Part shown: positions 32,705 through 41,364 of the stretch, piece by piece
Layout of the letters: each line of letters opens with the position of its first letter
How positions within the stretch are numbered: the first letter of the stretch is position 1
Source: Streptomyces zinciresistens K42
GTDB lineage: Bacteria > Actinomycetota > Actinomycetes > Streptomycetales > Streptomycetaceae
Assembly (NCBI RefSeq): GCF_000225525.1
Contig: NZ_AGBF01000035.1
Coordinates: 1-50,613, forward strand
Length of the DNA stretch: 50,613 nucleotides
Direction: 5' to 3'
The notes under the pieces: model-generated
Told to the model about the DNA's origin: nothing
What the model saw: only the letters and a program-made list of their open reading frames with translations
Databases searched by the model: none
Program-made: the position numbers and the translations under genes

Positions 32705-33478
32705 ATGTCTGTGATGGTGCACGCCTCAGGAAGGACAGCACATCACGGGATGGCTCCTCCACCGACCACACATCCGGACGCGTTCCCGGCGAGCCCTCCC
32801 TTCGATCTTGAAGACGCCGACGTCATCGCCGCCCACGACTGGGCGGCGTTCGAAGACGTCTCCGCGATGCGCGATCACTGGCAGCGACCCGGGTGGTCAC
32901 CTGGCACGCGCGCGTACTACTGGCTGCTGTCGATCACGGACCCGGCCTTCACTGAACAGGCGGCCCTCTGCCAAGAGGCCGTCAGTGGCCTGGGCGCATT
33001 CGACCTGATCAGTCCGGGCGACTTCCACGCCACCCTCGGCCGGGTCGGTCTGGTCGACGACGTACACGAACACCAGCTGGATCGCCTCGTTCGCCTGGTG
33101 CGCGACGATCCTCCGCACGCATTCCCTCTCACGGCGATGCCGCTCACTGGGTCCCGCGGTGCCTTGCGGTACAGCGTGGCGCCCTGGACGCCTGTACTCG
33201 ACCTTCACCGACGACTCGTCGCCGCATCCGCCGCGGCCGGCCTGCCCACGATGAAGCCCAGCGACCGCCTCCGGCCGCACATCGGCATCGGCTACTGCAA
33301 CCAGCTGCTGCCGACCGGGCCCGTCCGAGAGGCGGTCGAGCCGCTCCGCGCGCTTCCTCGCGTGCACCTCCTGGTCGACAGAGTCGATCTCGTCGAGTTG
33401 AGGCGTGAGCCTGCCGCCTACAAATGGCGCGTCATCCACCCCGTCCAGCTCCCGATCAGCAGCGCGTCTGCGAACTGA
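32705..33478 (+). CDS. Second 2H phosphoesterase-like protein
   Basis: 257 aa. The motifs GDFHATLGRVG and LRPHIGIGYCN give the two catalytic His with T and I in the partner positions; HIGI is a slight departure from HxS/T. An N-terminal Pro-rich extension of ~40 residues precedes the domain (WSPGTRAYYWLLSI). Between the motifs is the expected alternation of strands and helices. The start is uncertain: no ribosome site precedes ATG 32705, and ATG 32750 is an alternative. It belongs to a different branch from the copy on the other side of the IS element, being only distantly similar. The substrate is unknown. Confidence 0.75.
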   Translation: MSVMVHASGRTAHHGMAPPPTTHPDAFPASPPFDLEDADVIAAHDWAAFEDVSAMRDHWQRPGWSPGTRAYYWLLSITDPAFTEQAALCQEAVSGLGAFDLISPGDFHATLGRVGLVDDVHEHQLDRLVRLVRDDPPHAFPLTAMPLTGSRGALRYSVAPWTPVLDLHRRLVAASAAAGLPTMKPSDRLRPHIGIGYCNQLLPTGPVREAVEPLRALPRVHLLVDRVDLVELRREPAAYKWRVIHPVQLPISSASAN

Positions 33479-33804
33479 CCACCCAAGGCGCGAGACGCCG
33501 GGGCCGTCCAGCACGCTCATCGCTCATGCTGCAGCCTTGCCCGCCGCCGTCAGCCCCGGCTTGCGGGTGACAGCGTCTCCGGGTGCGGCACCTGCTTTGA
33601 CGACTTGATTACCTGGGGCGAGGAGCAGCTGTGGCCGCTCCTCACGAAGCACCAGCACCCTCGGCCGCATGCCCCCGAACAGCAACCGAAGACGGCGAGG
33701 TAACGGCCGGCACCGCGAAAAATCTGTCCACAGGCAACCAGTGGCAGGGTCGTCAGTCCCGGTTGCGGCCTAACCAACTCCCCTGTCAGAAGGTTCGGTT
33801 CACC
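33479..33804. other. 326-bp gap holding promoter copy 2
   Basis: Apart from the GAAATCTGTCCACAG-type promoter (33719-33750) I see no gene or strong hairpin. The stretch just after the phosphoesterase gene is ordinary GC-rich sequence. Confidence 0.45.
33719..33750 (+). promoter_or_regulatory. GAAATCTGTCCACAG promoter, copy 2
   Basis: AAAATCTGTCCACAG (33719-33733), 11 bp, then CAGGGT (33745-33750), 55 bp before the GNAT gene. The leading G is replaced by A (two extra A residues precede). The bases after the box (GCA) agree with copies 3 and 4. Confidence 0.68.
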
Positions 33805-34359
33805 ATGCTCTCGCCTTCCCCCGCCACCCAAGCCAGGCCACCACAGGCCCCGGTGTCCCCGTGGGTGATAGAGACCCACAGCGGTCTGCCAACGCTGACT
33901 TCCCCGGCGACCGCGAACGACCTCCAGGACGCGAACGCCCTGCACGCCCGATGCTCGCTGGAAACCCGGTTCGCTCGCTACGGATCCGCACGCCGCACCC
34001 TGTCGCGGACTGAGTGGGCGCACCTGATCAACCCGGAGCGTGGGATCACCTGGATCACGCGCCAGGACCGCGATCCCGCTGAAGCCGACGTTGTGGCACT
34101 GACCCACCTGATGCACACCGATGACGAAGGCGTCCGCGAACTCGCCCTGCTCGTCGAGGACTCGTGGCAGAGCGAGGGCCTGGGGACGGCCCTGGCCCGT
34201 CACGCCCTCGCAGTCGCCCGCGCCGAGTCGGTCCGGGAGCTCACGCTCCTGGTGGGGTCGGGCAACCGGAGGATGCAGTCGATCCTCCGGCGGCTCGGAG
34301 CCGCACTGCCCGCGGCGCACGGGACAACCGTCAACATCACCGTTCACGTGGGGACATGA
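33805..34359 (+). CDS. GNAT-family N-acetyltransferase
   Basis: 184 aa from ATG 33805; longer versions are rejected because they would read through the promoter. The acetyl-CoA binding motif is LALLVEDSWQSEGLGTALARHAL, with QSEGLG equivalent to the family's Q/RxxGxG/A, followed by ARAESVRELTLLVGSGNRRMQSILRRLG. The N-terminal part (LETRFARYGSARRTLSRTEW) resembles GNAT domains found in acyl-CoA synthetase/protein acetyltransferase fusions. The substrate is unknown. It is separated by 4 bp from the alpha/beta hydrolase gene and shares its transcript. Confidence 0.8.
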   Translation: MLSPSPATQARPPQAPVSPWVIETHSGLPTLTSPATANDLQDANALHARCSLETRFARYGSARRTLSRTEWAHLINPERGITWITRQDRDPAEADVVALTHLMHTDDEGVRELALLVEDSWQSEGLGTALARHALAVARAESVRELTLLVGSGNRRMQSILRRLGAALPAAHGTTVNITVHVGT

Positions 34360-34363
34360 GCCC

Positions 34364-35296
34364 GTGACCGCCCAGCAGATCCCGCCCGTCTCCCGCCCGG
34401 CGAGGGCGCCGTCCGTTCATCTGACGCGGCCGGACGGCGCCCGTTTGGCGCTCTATATCGACGGACCCGACACGCCTGACCTCGTCGTCGTCTTCGCGCA
34501 CGGCTGGCAGGCCGCAGCATCCATCTGGGAGCGGCACGCCGACGAGCTCATGCGCCGGCACCCGGGCATCCGCGTCGTCCGGTACGACCAGCGAGGACAC
34601 GGCGCATCCACCCCCGGTAGCGAGGAGCCGTCCATCTCCCTGCTCGCCGACGACCTACGGGCGATCGTCCAGGACCAGGCCCCCGACGGGCTCCCCGTGA
34701 TCCTCGTCGGCCACTCGATGGGCGGCATGGCCGTACTCGCGCTCGCCGCCGACCATCCGCAGCTCTTCGACGATCAGGTGGTCGCAGTCGTTCTCGCCGC
34801 CACGACCAGCGGAGCCCTCGACCTGGCAGCCCCGCTCAACCCGGTCCACCGGCGGCTGCTCGGACTAACCCGGCACGCAATGGCCGCACTATGCCTGCGT
34901 GCTCCCCGGCCAGCCGAGCGCGTGCGCGACCTTGTGCGGCCCCGACCCTACCCGCAGCCGCCGATCGACATCGCGGCCCGCTGGTACCGGGCCTTGATGA
35001 CGCACGACGTCACCACCCGGCTGGAGGCACTGAGACGAGTGAGGGTTCACCTTGTCGTCGGCGAGGCCGACCGCCACATCCCGCCCGTCCACGCCGTACG
35101 GCTGGCAGCTCAGATCCCCGGAGCCGTGGTCCACCTCGTTCCCCGGGGCGGCCATCGTCTGCCTACCCAGCACCCCAGAGAAGTCCAGGCCGTCCTCGTC
35201 CGGGCCTGCACGGAGGCCCTGGACCGCGTCACGGTCCGGCCGGGAGCGCCTCGGCGTCAGTCGACCGAGTCCGGTCAACGAGCTCACCAGGGATGA
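34364..35296 (+). CDS. Alpha/beta hydrolase
   Basis: 310 aa from GTG 34364, 4 bp after the GNAT stop, with GGGGAC upstream. The family features are an oxyanion region VFAHGWQAAASIW, YDQRGHGASTPG, a nucleophile elbow VGHSMGGM, an acid residue in VVGEADRHIPP and a His in RGGHRLPTQHP. A lid-like insertion occupies ~140-220. There is no signal peptide, so it is probably a cytosolic esterase or lactonase-type enzyme; the substrate is unknown. The 3' end overlaps the convergent unknown-operon gene by 68 bp. Confidence 0.85.
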   Translation: MTAQQIPPVSRPARAPSVHLTRPDGARLALYIDGPDTPDLVVVFAHGWQAAASIWERHADELMRRHPGIRVVRYDQRGHGASTPGSEEPSISLLADDLRAIVQDQAPDGLPVILVGHSMGGMAVLALAADHPQLFDDQVVAVVLAATTSGALDLAAPLNPVHRRLLGLTRHAMAALCLRAPRPAERVRDLVRPRPYPQPPIDIAARWYRALMTHDVTTRLEALRRVRVHLVVGEADRHIPPVHAVRLAAQIPGAVVHLVPRGGHRLPTQHPREVQAVLVRACTEALDRVTVRPGAPRRQSTESGQRAHQG

Positions 35297-36020
35297 GCCG
35301 TTCGGCCTGTGGCAGCGCGGCACGCGCTGGTTCGATGGCCCGTCCGGTGACGACGCCCTCGAGTACAGGGGAGGGGCGCAGCATCTCCAAAATCCTCAGG
35401 CCCAGTTCGGCGGGGACGTCGGTGAGCTTGAGGTCCATGTGGGTGGCGTCGGCCCGGAGAGTCACATTGCCGGACGCCAGTACCGGTGTCGGACCTTGGC
35501 TGTACTGGCCGCCGTACCAGTAGGAGCGGGAACGTGCCGGCTCCGGGTGGCGAGGGCTGCCGGCGGCCGACAGCCCGGGAAGGACACCCTCCAGGCGCCG
35601 GTTCATCACGACCCTGGCGCGGCGGTTCTCCTCCGCGACACGCGTCTCCTTGAGCGCCTCTGCGAGGGTTTCCAGGTAGTCGGGCATAAGCCGGCGCACG
35701 ATCTCGTCCGCGATGCGCAAGGCAGGGCGGTTCATGCCGACGGTGATCGGAGCCACCCGGGCACCGCCCCAGCAACTCGGGTAGATCCCGTCGATCGTCA
35801 GGCGCCGCCCGGCGTCGCCCTTGCGGTGGGTGTTCATGCGGACGAGGCTGACGCCGAGGTTGGCGGGATGGCGAAGGAGCAACGAGCCGTGCACGTTCCA
35901 GCCGGGCTCGTGGGTCCAGCCACCGCCCTGGATGTCCCGGTGGTTGAGCGTATCGACCAGGGCGCGGCCGAGGGCGTCGTAGTGGTCGCTGACCAGCTGC
36001 ATCTCTTCGGAAGGGAGCAT
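35229..36020 (-). CDS. Last gene of the unknown four-gene operon
   Basis: 263 aa from ATG 36020 with AAGGAGAAC directly before it. No known family. Features are MQLVSDHYDALGRALVDTLNHRDIQGGGW, HGSLLLRHPANLGVSLVRMNTHRKGD, a helical run (RIADEIVRRLMPDYLETLAEALKETRVAEENRRARVVMNRRL) and a beta-rich end (GNVTLRADATHMDLKLTDVPAELGLRILEML). It is soluble with no signal peptide. It lies 39 bp after the preceding operon gene, and its 3' end overlaps the convergent hydrolase gene. The function is unknown. Confidence 0.68.
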   Translation of the reverse strand: MLPSEEMQLVSDHYDALGRALVDTLNHRDIQGGGWTHEPGWNVHGSLLLRHPANLGVSLVRMNTHRKGDAGRRLTIDGIYPSCWGGARVAPITVGMNRPALRIADEIVRRLMPDYLETLAEALKETRVAEENRRARVVMNRRLEGVLPGLSAAGSPRHPEPARSRSYWYGGQYSQGPTPVLASGNVTLRADATHMDLKLTDVPAELGLRILEMLRPSPVLEGVVTGRAIEPARAALPQAERLIPGELVDRTRSTDAEALPAGP

Positions 36021-36059
36021 GTTCTCCTTACTGAACGGGGGAGAGGCGGGGGGCGGGCT

Positions 36060-37340
36060 TCAAGCGACGAGGGCAGGCAGGGCGTCCCGCGAATCGGCGA
36101 CGGAGACGGTGAGCGACCGGTACTGCCGCTCCCGGGTGCGGTGGGCCCGGGCTCGCTGCTCGGCGGCGCGGTGGCGCTCGCGCAGTTTGCGCAGTTCCCG
36201 GCGGGCATCCGCACGCTGGCCGAGCACGTTGTCCTGGGCGGCGGCCAGCTGCAGCGCCTCGACGTCGGGGCGGGCGAGGTAGTGAAGTGCCAGGGCACGC
36301 AGGACGGCTGAGGCGCGGCGGGCGGTGGCGGACGGGGCCGAATGACCGGTCGTCCTGCTGGTGCGCACTCGGGCCGGCAGTTCCTTCGGTGCGGTTGCCG
36401 TGAGGTCATCGATGGTGTCCCGGTTCCATGCCCCGTTAAGCCGGACGCCGTTGACGGTCGGCTCGTGCTCTCGCTCGTCCTCGAAGTGAGCCTGACGGGC
36501 GTGCCCGTAGGCGACCCAGATGCCCTCGGGCAGGGGAAGCGGCCGGTAGATGTCCCGCCCGACGGTGAACCGGCCGTGCACCCGTGCGCCTGTGACCTCG
36601 TACACCACGCTTCCGCGGACGGACTCGTCCACGGTGACCTCGGTTACGCGGACTGATCCCATGGGCTGGCCGCGGTCGTCGACGAGCGGGAGCCGTACGG
36701 GCACGGGGTTGGGGCGCAGGACCGGGCGCGGGATGCGGCGGGCGATGCCGAGGACGGCGTTGAGTTTGCGCCGGGCAAGGGCCCGCTGCTGCTGGAGGTC
36801 GGCCGCCTCGGCCTCCGCCTTTGCGGCCTTCTCGGCCTCGTGCTCGGCGAGCGCCGGCGCCTTGACCTTGGCTGCGGACCTGAGCAGGGCTTCACGCTGG
36901 GGCAGCGTGTACCAGTGCCCGACGATCGCCCGGATCACGGCCTCGGTACGGCGACGGACAGCGGAGGTGAGCTGCCGGTGCACGTGGTTGTCACGGAGGT
37001 TGGTGGCGTACTGGCCGAGGAAATACCCGTCGGGCACGGAGGCCGGGTCGAGGTCGCCGGTCCAGCCGTGTACCCGGACGCCGTAGACGACCGGCTCGTC
37101 GGGCCGGTGTTCGTAGTAGCCGACAGGCTCGGCACCGTCGCCGTACTGCACGCGGACCGTGGAGGGAACGACGGTGCCGTCCTGGAGGTGCTCGGGTACG
37201 ACGATGAAGGTGCCCCGGACGTGGGGAGCGCGTACGACGTAGCGGAGGCGACCGTGCGGTAGCGCTGTCACGTGGGCGATCAGCGTGCCGCCGTCGGCCA
37301 GCGGCAGCTCCGCGCGCGTCGTCAATGCGGTGGGGGACAA
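36060..37340 (-). CDS. Unknown protein with a duplicated operon-specific domain
   Basis: 426 aa from TTG 37340 (GGAG 4 bp upstream; TTG 37325 is an alternative). The protein is made of two copies of one module. Copy 1 runs RLRYVVRAPHVRGTFIVVPE, VVYGVRVHGWTGDLD, VIRAIVGHWYTLPQREALLRSAA, then a coiled coil (ALAEHEAEKAAKAEAEAADLQQQRALARRKL). Copy 2 runs SVVYEVTGARVHGRFTVGRD, TVNGVRLNGAWN, AVLRALALHYLARPDVEALQLAAAQ, then another coiled coil. The first gene of the operon holds a third copy. The module (beta sandwich-like half, helices, coiled coil) is not one I can name. It could be a structural or scaffold protein; there are no catalytic motifs. Confidence 0.68.
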   Translation of the reverse strand: MSPTALTTRAELPLADGGTLIAHVTALPHGRLRYVVRAPHVRGTFIVVPEHLQDGTVVPSTVRVQYGDGAEPVGYYEHRPDEPVVYGVRVHGWTGDLDPASVPDGYFLGQYATNLRDNHVHRQLTSAVRRRTEAVIRAIVGHWYTLPQREALLRSAAKVKAPALAEHEAEKAAKAEAEAADLQQQRALARRKLNAVLGIARRIPRPVLRPNPVPVRLPLVDDRGQPMGSVRVTEVTVDESVRGSVVYEVTGARVHGRFTVGRDIYRPLPLPEGIWVAYGHARQAHFEDEREHEPTVNGVRLNGAWNRDTIDDLTATAPKELPARVRTSRTTGHSAPSATARRASAVLRALALHYLARPDVEALQLAAAQDNVLGQRADARRELRKLRERHRAAEQRARAHRTRERQYRSLTVSVADSRDALPALVA

Positions 37341-37402
37341 GAAACTCCAAGGGCTCGCAGGTGGGTTCGCCGGGTGATCTCGCCCGACGTCGGGACAGGA
37401 GG

Positions 37403-38329
37403 TCAGCGCGACGGCGCGAGAGCGCTGATCGGGCCAGGGGCGTGGACGCCTTCCGGGACATCCATCACGTGGCCGGTCCCTTCGCAGGCGTTGCAGGCCC
37501 GGACAGCGGCGTTTCGGACGAGGTCCAGCCAGAAGGAAACCTGCTGCTCCCACTCGGCGAGCGCCGTGCGGTAATCGGGACCGCTGACGTGGTCGGCGAC
37601 CGGGAGGTACATCTCCCGCCGCACCAGCACCGGCTCGTTACGCCCCGACTTCAGCGGCCGGCCGTTGGCGCCGATGTACGGCACCCAGCGGGAGACCGGC
37701 TCCTCGAACGGGACGGCCACCGTGACGTACAGCCCGTTCGGCTTGCCCGAGCGGCCGTTGAAGCAGTGCTCGACATGCCCCAGGCGCCGGATGAGATCGC
37801 GCAGGTGGTCACGCAGACCCGGGATGTAGCCCGGAAAGCAGTGGTGGTACTCCGGGCGCTGCACCAGGGACTCCGGCATGGACGCAACCCACGGCGGACC
37901 TCCGGGCGCCGGCGGCTCCCCGCCCGTCAGGACGACGGTCCGGCCCTCGTACACGTACTCCTGCACGTCCCTGTCCTGGGTCACCTGCTCGTACAGGGAG
38001 TAGTAAGCCTCGCTGTGGCCGCTGTCTCCCAGGGCCTGGTGCCAGTCCTGAACGCTGAGGTACTCGGGGAAGCGCTCCGAGCGGGCCGAGAGGTCGGTGA
38101 GCCGGTAGCCGGTGACCGTCGGGCGAGGCTGGTAGGCCGCGGTGAGGCGCTCGGCCTGATGGCCGGTCACCCACCAGCCACCCGTGTCGTCACCCAGCGG
38201 CTGCATCGGCTCGCCGTCGGCGAGAACCGACGTGCGCAGGGAGGCCGGGAGCCCGGGCGGGTGCGGCAGGTAGTACAGCCAGCGGCCGTCGCCGTGCTGG
38301 ATGGCGTAGTGCTGGAAGTTGGTTCGCAT
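37403..38329 (-). CDS. Unknown operon protein with a C-terminal CxxC motif
   Basis: 308 aa from ATG 38329 (GGAAAGAG upstream). N-terminal part: HYAIQHGDGRWLYYLPHPPGLPASLRTSVL, GWWVTGHQAERLTAAYQPRP. Middle: DWHQALGDSGHSEAYYSLYEQVTQ, VPYIGANGRPLKSGRNEPV. The end carries VRACNACEGTGHVMDVPEG, where CNACEGTG resembles one knuckle of a DnaJ-type zinc motif. No transmembrane part. No family is recognised. It is third from the end of the operon, 41 bp after the first gene and 62 bp before the duplicated-domain gene. Confidence 0.65.
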   Translation of the reverse strand: MRTNFQHYAIQHGDGRWLYYLPHPPGLPASLRTSVLADGEPMQPLGDDTGGWWVTGHQAERLTAAYQPRPTVTGYRLTDLSARSERFPEYLSVQDWHQALGDSGHSEAYYSLYEQVTQDRDVQEYVYEGRTVVLTGGEPPAPGGPPWVASMPESLVQRPEYHHCFPGYIPGLRDHLRDLIRRLGHVEHCFNGRSGKPNGLYVTVAVPFEEPVSRWVPYIGANGRPLKSGRNEPVLVRREMYLPVADHVSGPDYRTALAEWEQQVSFWLDLVRNAAVRACNACEGTGHVMDVPEGVHAPGPISALAPSR

Positions 38330-38370
38330 GTCTCTTTCCGTGAGCGGGCGGGATGAAGGCGCCGGGCGGG

Positions 38371-38985
38371 TTATGCGCAGGCCGGGACGGCGGGGTTGAC
38401 GAGGTCGCGCAGGGTGCTGATCCGCTGCTGCGTCTCGTCCCGTGCGGCTTGGGCGCGACGAACAGCCTCTTCGCGCTTGGCGAGTTCGTTCTCGTACTCG
38501 CTCAGGAAGTGCTGCGCGGAGGCTCGCCGTGCGAGGTCGTCGAGCACGGGCCGGTCGTCGCGGTGGCTCCAGTGCTCCGCAGCGGCCCTGAGTACGGCGC
38601 GCGCGAGCTGTCCCGAGCGGCTGGGCAGGAGTTCGGTGCCACCGGACCGGGCCATGCGGTAGGCCTCGATCGAACCGAGGTTCTGCGTGTCGACGGCGCT
38701 GCGGCCGGCGAGCTCGATTCCGTGGACGGTCAGCGGACGTTCGTTGCGACCTATTCCGGTGGGGACGTTGTCGAGCCGCGCGAAGATGTACAGGTCGGCT
38801 CCCTGGGCAGGCGTCTGCGGGACGCTCGGGTCCGCGAAGAACAGAGCGGGGACCAGGACGACGCTGCCGCGCACGTGCGGGGCGGTGAGCCAGTAGCGCA
38901 CTGCACCGGTGGTCGGGTCGGCCAGAAAGGTCATCCGGAGCGTGCCGAAGTCGCCGAGTTCGAGCTGGGTGTAGCGGTGGTCCAA
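38371..38985 (-). CDS. First gene of the unknown four-gene operon, single-module protein
   Basis: 204 aa from TTG 38985, with GAAGG 6 bp upstream; the ORF could run to 39108 but that start lies inside the promoter. It contains one copy of the module seen twice in the third gene: AVRYWLTAPHVRGSVVLVPA, LTVHGIELAGRSAVD, ARAVLRAAAEHWSHRDDRPVLDDLARRA, then a coiled coil (FLSEYENELAKREEAVRRAQAARDETQQRI). The family is unknown. Promoter copy B lies ~95 bp upstream, so this gene heads the operon and shares control with the lipoprotein at 12.9 kb and the small protein at 41.4 kb. Confidence 0.68.
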   Translation of the reverse strand: MDHRYTQLELGDFGTLRMTFLADPTTGAVRYWLTAPHVRGSVVLVPALFFADPSVPQTPAQGADLYIFARLDNVPTGIGRNERPLTVHGIELAGRSAVDTQNLGSIEAYRMARSGGTELLPSRSGQLARAVLRAAAEHWSHRDDRPVLDDLARRASAQHFLSEYENELAKREEAVRRAQAARDETQQRISTLRDLVNPAVPACA

Positions 38986-39068
38986 TGTGAGCCTTCGCTG
39001 TCGAGTCGTTGGGGAGGCAGCAGCGCGAGGCGCCGCCGGTCGCAGGAGAGCCGCCGAAACAGTCCCAT

Positions 39069-39118
39069 TGACTCTTATGACTCTACATTGATCGTGTGGG
39101 GGATGCAAGCTTTAAGAG
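39069..39118 (-). promoter_or_regulatory. CTTAAG-flanked promoter, copy B
   Basis: On the minus strand: TTGCAT (39108-39103), 17 bp, TAGAGT (39085-39080). Upstream half-palindrome CTCTTAAAGC (39118-39109) and downstream AGTCATAAGAGTCAA (39083-39069) flank it. Each palindrome carries one change from CTTAAG. It drives the four-gene unknown operon. Confidence 0.75.
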
Positions 39119-39153
39119 ACGGTGAGTGTGTGAGGTGCTCGCAGACGCAGAAC

Positions 39154-39191
39154 AGCCGGCTCGGCCCGTTGAGATCACGGACCGGCCGGCT
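39154..39191. terminator. Imperfect long hairpin between operon promoter and lipoprotein gene
   Basis: AGCCGGCTCGGCCCGT (39154-39169) pairs with ACGGACCGGCCGGCT (39177-39191) around a TGAGATC loop, with one bulge and one mismatch. It probably terminates transcription from the minus-strand lipoprotein gene before promoter B. Confidence 0.6.
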
Positions 39192-39288
39192 CTAGCTGCA
39201 CCGTCTCCGCATGACGAAGGCGGCGGTTCTGCAGACCGAGGGGGACGTCCTTTGAGCGGGCGTCCGCCGCGGGCTGCGGCGAGGACTT

Positions 39289-40326
39289 CTAGCGGGAGTC
39301 GACGAGTCGGTATTCGCGTGCGATGACCTGCGGCTTGCCTGAGGGGGTCAGCACTGCGAGGGCCTGGCCCTGCTGCTCGTCGGTGATCGTGTCCCGGCTG
39401 AGCGGGTTATAGATGGCTTCGGCCTTGGACGGGTCGATCTCATACGTCGAGGCGTACGCGCCCTTCAACGACCGGGTGATGGTGTGCGCGGTGGGGAACA
39501 CGGTCAGCGCGCCCCCGTTCTTCAGCTTGAGGGCGTACACCTTCGGGTGCGCCGGGGCGGCGTACGTGAACTCGGTGGTCGCCTTCCCGCCGTTGTTGTC
39601 GTTGCGGTCCTTGTAGAACCGGACGCTCTCCTTCGCCGGCCGCGTGGGCGCCAACTGGGCGCCGGAGTGCTTCCCACCGGTTTCGAAGAGGTCCTCGAAG
39701 GCGACAGCCAGGTCGTCGGGTGCGAGGGCGCCCACCCGCCGGGACGGGTCGACCGCCGTGGCGAGACCGTTGCGGTCCACGGCGACCTCGGGAAGCGGCG
39801 TCGACTCGGCGTAGACCGAGGCCACCATCTTGTAGGTGCCGTCCACCCGGTCGAAGATCATCAGCGCTTCGTCCTCGTCGCTGCTCGAAGGCTTGCCGAC
39901 GACCGCGAACCAGGTGGCCGTGCCCTCGCGGGGGAGCAGGTACTGACGATCGGTGTAGAAGAACGGGGTGCCGTAATCCTTCTGCTCCTTGGCGGACCAC
40001 GTCTTCCACTGCGCGTAGTCGGCCTGGCTCTGTTCGTTGAGCTGACCGCCCTCGACCTTGCTGAGCAGTTCCCTGGCCTCCACCGTGCGAGCCTTGCTGG
40101 CCAGGTCGTTGGCCTTGTTGTTGGTCTTCTCGTACGCAGACAGCGCCGACTCGGCGAACTCCTTCGTCACCACCCCCTTCGGAGCAGGCGGGGACGCCGC
40201 CTTCGAGGTCCGGGGTTCCGAGGCGTCGGATCCCGAGCTGGACGCGCAGCCCGCGACGGTGATGGCCGTGGTCAGGCTGAGGGCGAGCACGGCCAGATGG
40301 CGCCGGCGCTTCGTGGTGGATCGCAT
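39289..40326 (-). CDS. Lipoprotein of unknown function
   Basis: 345 aa from ATG 40326. A signal peptide (RSTTKRRRHLAVLALSLTT, then AITVAGC) ends in a lipobox, followed by a Ser/Pro-rich linker (SSSGSDASEPRTSKAASPPAP). The mature domain has KEFAESALSAYEKTNNKANDLASKARTVEARELLS, FFYTDRQYLLPREGTATWFAVVG, ALMIFDRVDGTYKMVASVYAEST and ends YEIDPSKAEAIYNPLSRDTITDEQQGQALAVLTPSGKPQVIAREYRLVD. This looks like the substrate-free, extracytoplasmic lipoproteins widespread in Streptomyces with no known role. It lies 65 bp after another lipoprotein gene and probably shares its transcript. Confidence 0.75.
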   Translation of the reverse strand: MRSTTKRRRHLAVLALSLTTAITVAGCASSSGSDASEPRTSKAASPPAPKGVVTKEFAESALSAYEKTNNKANDLASKARTVEARELLSKVEGGQLNEQSQADYAQWKTWSAKEQKDYGTPFFYTDRQYLLPREGTATWFAVVGKPSSSDEDEALMIFDRVDGTYKMVASVYAESTPLPEVAVDRNGLATAVDPSRRVGALAPDDLAVAFEDLFETGGKHSGAQLAPTRPAKESVRFYKDRNDNNGGKATTEFTYAAPAHPKVYALKLKNGGALTVFPTAHTITRSLKGAYASTYEIDPSKAEAIYNPLSRDTITDEQQGQALAVLTPSGKPQVIAREYRLVDSR

Positions 40327-40391
40327 GATGCTGCTGCTCTCCTGCTTCTGTGATGGGTGGAGACCGAGGTGTCGTGGAAGTGGTGCGGCAT

Positions 40392-40994
40392 CTAGGCCGC
40401 GGGGACGTAGTTGCTCAGCACGCATCCGTCGACGGAGGCGCGATCGGTGCTGTAGCCGCTCGGCACGCTGAAATCGGTGTCGCAGGTCAGGAACCGGAGA
40501 CCGGACCCCGCCAGCTCACGTACCGTGCGCCCATTGACCGGCACGACGGCGAAGTCCTGGCCGACGAGGAAGTCGGCGTTTCCGTCCTGCTTCACGGCGG
40601 CCTGGAAGCTCCTCATGTCGGGCACGGTGAGCAGTGCGACGGTGTCGGCGAACTTGTCCTCGCACACGGCGCGCTCGGAGATGCCCCATGACGGGTCCCG
40701 CGACTCTGTCTCGCCCCATGCGGGACTCTTGCCGGATGCGTCGTACTCGGGGCCCGGTGTCAGGTTCAGGCAGGTCGTGTGCTGGTTGAGGAAGGAGGCG
40801 GTCGAGGCCATGTCTGAGGCCGCCGGCGGGGTGTGGCGTATCTGACCGTCGCGGGCTGGGGAGCCCTCGCCGGTCGTGGAGTTGGCGTCGGCAGCCCCGC
40901 AGGCCGAGAGAGCCAGGGCCGCAATCGCGCTCAGGGCGACTGCGGACGGGCGGGCCAGCTGCCGGCCGCGGGAACTGCGGGTGGCGTATCGCAT
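40392..40994 (-). CDS. Small lipoprotein of unknown function
   Basis: 200 aa from ATG 40994 (GAGGAGGGG upstream). Signal peptide with lipobox LSAC (AVALSAIAALALSACGAAD). The mature part has four further Cys (HTTCLNLTPG, ERAVCEDKF, LRFLTCDTDF, VDGCVLSNY), likely two disulphides, and a helix-strand core (ADTVALLTVPDMRSFQAAVKQDG, DFAVVPVNGRTVRELAGSGLRFL). No family recognised. It is transcribed from promoter copy 3 and followed by the second lipoprotein gene. Confidence 0.72.
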   Translation of the reverse strand: MRYATRSSRGRQLARPSAVALSAIAALALSACGAADANSTTGEGSPARDGQIRHTPPAASDMASTASFLNQHTTCLNLTPGPEYDASGKSPAWGETESRDPSWGISERAVCEDKFADTVALLTVPDMRSFQAAVKQDGNADFLVGQDFAVVPVNGRTVRELAGSGLRFLTCDTDFSVPSGYSTDRASVDGCVLSNYVPAA

Positions 40995-41098
40995 GGTGCT
41001 GCACCCCTCCTCGGGGGACCGGGTTCAACGGCTGAGCGGCGAACGGGAGATGGGACGGTGTGCCTGGACTGGCGCAGCCAGGCGTGACCCGTTGAACG

Positions 41099-41130
41099 AC
41101 CGTAGGACTGCCTGCCTGTGGATAGATTTC
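41099..41130 (-). promoter_or_regulatory. GAAATCTATCCACAG promoter, copy 3
   Basis: On the minus strand: box 41130-41116, 11 bp, TACGGT (41104-41099), 105 bp before the lipoprotein gene. The box reads GAAATCTATCCACAG followed by GCA, identical over 18 bases to copy 4. Confidence 0.72.
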
Positions 41131-41364
41131 GCACGGCGGCCCTCCGGCCGCCGGCGGTGATCGTCGAGCGTTGATCTGCTCTTCCGCTGACGGCTTGCCG
41201 GTTCACGCGGGATGGAGGCGGCAAGTCGGAGGCCCGTCGACCCGGTCCGCGCTGCCTGGGGCAGAGGGGGTAGCGCCGGCGGGCATCGGCCAGCCCTGAA
41301 GGGAGAGGGAGGGGCTGGCTGGAGCGCCGCACCCTTGGGGGTGAGGGGGCGGCTGGCTCGGCAG

